Source of the DNA: Streptomyces sp. NBC_01210
Lineage (GTDB): Bacteria; Actinomycetota; Actinomycetes; Streptomycetales; Streptomycetaceae
NCBI RefSeq assembly: GCF_036010325.1
Contig: NZ_CP108549.1
Location: 7,564,001 to 7,628,000 of the forward strand
Direction of reading: 5' to 3'
DNA length: 64,000 nt
Shown: positions 61,277-64,000 of the stretch, one piece after another
How the letters are laid out: each line of letters opens with the position of its first letter
Position numbering within the stretch: position 1 is the first letter of the stretch
Position numbers and translations under genes: made by a program
The notes under the pieces: generated by a model
Told to the model about the DNA's origin: nothing
The model's database searches: none
What the model saw: only the letters and a program-made list of their open reading frames with translations

Positions 61277-61954
61277 ATGTTGTCCGCAGGACTGCCGCAG
61301 GGAACCGTGCCCAAGCTGGAACGACCCGGTCCGCTGCGCGAGCGCGTCTACGAGGCACTGCTCGAACTGATCACGACCCGCGCACTGCGCCCCGGCCAGC
61401 ACCTGGTCGAGAGCGAACTCGCCGGCCATCTCGGCGTGTCCCGCCAGCCCGTGCGCGAGGCACTGCAACGCCTCAACTCCGAGGGCTGGGTCGATCTGCG
61501 CCCGGCGCAGGGTGCGTTCGTCCATGAGCCGACCGAAGCGGAGGCGGACCAACTGCTTTCGGTCCGTACGCTTCTGGAGGCGGAGGCCGCCCGGCTGGCA
61601 GCCGCGAACTCCGGTTCCGCGGGCATCGCCGCGCTCGAAGAGCTCTGCGCGCAGGGCGAACAGGCCGTCGCGGACGACGACGTGGACCTGGCGGTGGCCA
61701 CCAACGCCCGCTTCCACGCCAAGGTGATGGAGCTCGCCGGCAATCTCGTCCTGGCCGAGCTGGCCGGACAGGTGGACCGGCGGGTCCGCTGGTACTACAC
61801 GCCCGTCGCGCGGCAGCGCGGGCGGCAGTCCTGGATCGAGCACCGGGAGCTGATCGCGGCGATCTCGGCCCGCGACGAGCAGCGTGCGACGGAGGTCATG
61901 CGGGCGCACACGGAGCACACGCGCACGACGTACCACCAGCGCGAGCAGCCCTGA
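61277..61954 (+). CDS. GntR-family (FCD-domain) transcriptional regulator
   Basis: 225 residues. wHTH: LRERVYEALLELITTRALRPGQHLVESELAGHLGVSRQPVREALQRLNSEGWVDLRPAQGAFV; FCD effector domain with metal-binding residues (FHAKVMELAGN, EHRELIAAISARDEQRATEVMRAHTEHT). FCD regulators often control organic-acid or sugar-acid catabolism. Shared boxes suggest it also regulates the FabH-like gene upstream. Confidence 0.92.
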   Translation: MLSAGLPQGTVPKLERPGPLRERVYEALLELITTRALRPGQHLVESELAGHLGVSRQPVREALQRLNSEGWVDLRPAQGAFVHEPTEAEADQLLSVRTLLEAEAARLAAANSGSAGIAALEELCAQGEQAVADDDVDLAVATNARFHAKVMELAGNLVLAELAGQVDRRVRWYYTPVARQRGRQSWIEHRELIAAISARDEQRATEVMRAHTEHTRTTYHQREQP

Positions 61955-62007
61955 CCGGACCTCCGCCGCGGACCCCGCGCCCCAATCGCCGGGCTCCTGC
62001 TGGGGCG

Positions 62008-62105
62008 CCGCAGCCCCGCTCTTCAAACGCCGGAGGGACTGAGTTTCGCCGCCGAGGCTGGAAATCCAAGCCCGTCCGGCGATTGAGGACACGCCCGAAG
62101 GGCTT
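62008..62105. repeat. Streptomyces-type intergenic repeat
   Basis: CTTCAAACGCCGGAGGG and CCCGTCCGGCGATTGAGGAC form complementary GC-rich halves around GGAAATCC. Similar sequences recur between genes in many Streptomyces genomes. The 327 bases from the GntR stop to the ROK start contain no gene. Confidence 0.6.
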
Positions 62106-62281
62106 ACGGGGGGCCGGGGCGCAGTCCCTCACTCGGCCCAGTCTCCACGGGCAATCAGACCTTTGTCCCGGGTGTGGAGAAAGTCGTACCGGAACTCTGC
62201 GCAAGTTCTTCCCAGTTGAGCAAAGCGCTGCTACGTTCCCCTCGAAAGACCGACGGAGGCCGATCAGGCGGGGAGGGGCAC

Positions 62282-63472
62282 GTGAGACGTATGACCGCTC
62301 GACCCGCGAACGCGCACCAGGCGCGACTGCTCAGGCTGCTGCGCGACGGTGGGCCCAACTCCCGGGCCCAGCTCGGCGATCAGGTCGATCTGTCGCGCTC
62401 CAAGCTCGCCGTGGAGGTCGACCGTCTCCTGGAGACCGGGCTCGTGGTCGCGGACGGTCTGGCCGCCTCGCGCGGCGGGCGCCGCTCGCACAACATCCGG
62501 CTCGCGCCCGCGCTCCGTTTCCTCGGCGTTGACATCGGCGCCACCTCGATCGATGTGGCCGTCACCAACGCCGAGCTTGAGGTGCTCGGCCATCTCAACC
62601 ACCCCATGGATGTGCGCGAGGGCCCGGTCGCCGTCTTCGAGCAGGTGCTGTCGATGGCGGCCAAGCTCAGGGCCTCCGGACTCGCCGAGGGCTTCGACGG
62701 CGCGGGCATCGGCGTCCCCGGACCGGTCCGCTTCCCCGAAGGTGTGCCGGTCGCGCCCCCGATCATGCCGGGCTGGGACGGTTTCCCGGTGCGCGAGGCA
62801 CTCAGCCAGAACCTCGGCTGCCCGGTCATGGTCGACAACGACGTGAACCTGATGGCGATGGGGGAGCAGCACGCGGGCGTCGCGCGCTCCGTGGGCGACT
62901 TCCTCTGCGTCAAGATCGGTACGGGCATCGGCTGCGGCATTGTCGTCGGCGGCGAGGTCTACCGCGGCACGACCGGCAGCGCCGGCGACATCGGTCATAT
63001 CCAGGTCGAACCGGACGGCCGCGCCTGCGCCTGCGGCAACAAGGGGTGCCTGGAGGCCCACTTCAGCGGTGCCGCGCTGGCCCGCGACGCCGAGGACGCG
63101 GCGCGCACCGGCCGGTCGCAGGAGCTCGCCGCCCGGCTGGAGACCGCCGGGAGGCTCACCGCCGTCGATGTGGCCGCCGCCGCGGCCGCCGGCGACGCCA
63201 CCTCGCTCGATCTCATCCGTGAGGGCGGCAACCGCGTAGGCCAGGTCATCGCCGGACTCGTCAGCTTCTTCAACCCGGGTCTCGTGGTGATCGGCGGCGG
63301 AGTGACCGGCCTCGGCCACACGCTGCTGGCCAGCGTACGTACCCAGGTCTACCGGCAGTCGCTGCCGCTGGCCACCGGCAACCTCCCCATCGTGCTGGGC
63401 GAGTTGGGGCCGACCGCCGGAGTGATCGGCGCGGCCCGGCTCATCAGCGACCACCTGTTCTCGCCGGCCTGA
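62282..63472 (+). CDS. ROK-family transcriptional regulator
   Basis: 396 residues from GTG 62282, preceded by GGGGAGGGG. An N-terminal winged helix (NAHQARLLRLLRDGGPNSRAQLGDQVDLSRSKLAVEVDRLLETGLV) joins a ROK sugar-kinase-fold domain (FLGVDIGATSIDVAVTNAELEVLG, VPGPVRFPEGVP, VDNDVNLMAMGE, KIGTGIGCGIVVGGEVYRGTTGSAGDIGHI) with the zinc motif CACGNKGCLEA. XylR/NagC-type proteins of this kind repress sugar uptake genes. The sugar ABC transporter that follows is the obvious target. Confidence 0.93.
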   Translation: MRRMTARPANAHQARLLRLLRDGGPNSRAQLGDQVDLSRSKLAVEVDRLLETGLVVADGLAASRGGRRSHNIRLAPALRFLGVDIGATSIDVAVTNAELEVLGHLNHPMDVREGPVAVFEQVLSMAAKLRASGLAEGFDGAGIGVPGPVRFPEGVPVAPPIMPGWDGFPVREALSQNLGCPVMVDNDVNLMAMGEQHAGVARSVGDFLCVKIGTGIGCGIVVGGEVYRGTTGSAGDIGHIQVEPDGRACACGNKGCLEAHFSGAALARDAEDAARTGRSQELAARLETAGRLTAVDVAAAAAAGDATSLDLIREGGNRVGQVIAGLVSFFNPGLVVIGGGVTGLGHTLLASVRTQVYRQSLPLATGNLPIVLGELGPTAGVIGAARLISDHLFSPA

Positions 63473-63506
63473 CCGGGCCGGTCGATCGCACGACGCCAGA
63501 CGCGCC

Positions 63507-63600
63507 GCAAGGCGTGAGTACCACCAGCACCACCAGCGCCGCCGGCACCTCCAGCATCGCAAGGCGCGAGCACCACCAGCGCCGCCGGCACCACGAGTGC
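63507..63600. repeat. Direct repeats between the ROK gene and the ABC transporter
   Basis: Two copies of about 40 bp containing CGCAAGGCG and CACCAGCGCCGCCGGCACC (near 63508 and 63558) in an Ala/Thr-codon-like CAC-rich stretch. Noncoding. Confidence 0.65.
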
Positions 63601-63664
63601 CACCGCACAGCATGACCACCACGCCCTGCCCGCTCACCGGCCGCACCCGCCGAGGGGATTTGTC

Positions 63665-64000
63665 ATGGCACCAGAACCACCCCTGCTCACCATGTCCGGT
63701 ATCACCAAGTCGTTCCCGGGCGTCCGCGCCCTCGACGGCGTGGACCTGGAGGTCCAGGCCGGTGAGGTCCACTGCCTCCTCGGCCAGAACGGCGCCGGCA
63801 AATCCACCCTGATCAAAGTGCTGGCCGGAGCCCATCAGCCGGACGGCGGACAGATCACCTGGCGCGGCGGAGCGGTCTCCCTCAAGTCGCCCGTCGCCGC
63901 CATGCGGCTCGGCATCGCCACCATCTACCAGGAGCTCGACCTGGTGGAAGGGCTCTCGGTCGCCGAGAACGTCTTCCTCGGACACGAACCGACAGCGGCC
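63665..64000 (+). CDS. Sugar ABC transporter ATP-binding protein (partial)
   Basis: The first 112 residues are in the window; the gene runs off the end. ATG 63665 follows GAGGGGAT. The opening LTMSGITKSFPGVRALDGVDLEVQAGEVHCLLGQNGAGKSTLIKVLAG has the Walker A motif (GQNGAGKST) and the Q-loop in TIYQELDLVEGLSVAENVFLG, both in the pattern of RbsA/XylG/MglA-type carbohydrate importers, which carry two ATPase domains. Regulated, by context, by the ROK protein upstream. Confidence 0.93.
   Translation, partial: MAPEPPLLTMSGITKSFPGVRALDGVDLEVQAGEVHCLLGQNGAGKSTLIKVLAGAHQPDGGQITWRGGAVSLKSPVAAMRLGIATIYQELDLVEGLSVAENVFLGHEPTAA

Noticed and set aside
63480..63610. A CRISPR array
   Set aside because: The repeats are two imperfect copies without regular spacers; they are CAC-rich low-complexity DNA.

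Overview
The window is high-GC actinobacterial chromosome, almost certainly from a Streptomyces. GC is roughly 70% or more, GTG and TTG starts are common, genes are dense and often overlap as ATGA or GTGA, and the gene content (SpoIIE phosphatase, ROK regulator, XRE/MmyB-like regulator, many secreted hydrolases with Sec or Tat signals) fits that genus. No rRNA, intact tRNA or CRISPR array was found.

Layout. 1-8.7 kb: tail of a probable PLP aminotransferase, two metallo-beta-lactamase-fold hydrolases around a DedA membrane protein, a resolvase-like small protein, a membrane-anchored phosphodiesterase, a zinc alcohol dehydrogenase and a pair of MarR-type regulators. 8.8-10.5 kb: a membrane protein and an AAC(3)-family acetyltransferase. 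10.5-15.8 kb: a decayed integrative element bounded by an 18-bp direct repeat. It holds two truncated tyrosine integrases, 3'-half relics of tRNA-Pro and tRNA-Ser (old attachment sites), a frameshifted membrane gene and an intact TIR-domain protein. 15.9-31.3 kb: chromosomal genes including an XRE regulator, a PI-PLC-like secreted protein, two PH-domain membrane proteins opposite a TetR regulator, an ATP-dependent DNA ligase preceded by about 0.85 kb of tandem repeats, a WYL regulator facing a two-gene operon, an AraC/NmrA pair, a Ser-Gly repeat protein, a ricin-type lectin and an aldo/keto reductase.

The centrepiece is 31.5-45.2 kb. Complete pqqABCDE genes run, mostly by ATGA/GTGA stop-start overlaps, straight into a series of secreted carbohydrate-active proteins: GH105, a Tat-exported lyase-like jelly-roll protein, GH28, GH29, GH27 and GH18. 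The series ends with a secreted PQQ-dependent sugar dehydrogenase followed by a strong terminator. Four of the enzymes carry CBM35-like modules, three of them near-copies of each other. The inference is one transcription unit that makes the cofactor PQQ, releases sugars from plant cell-wall pectin/hemicellulose and oxidises them outside the cell.

45.2-64 kb: an acyl-CoA synthetase, a DHA2-type MFS pump with an Lrp/AsnC regulator, a LysR/SBF-transporter pair, a MarR/quinone-oxidoreductase pair with two matching operator boxes, a ferredoxin-like protein, a GAF-SpoIIE phosphatase, a 5'-truncated LamG protein, a PHP-domain gene broken by one missing base, fdhD, a FabH-like ketoacyl synthase, a Nudix hydrolase, a GntR regulator, a ROK regulator and the start of a sugar ABC-transporter ATPase that runs off the end.
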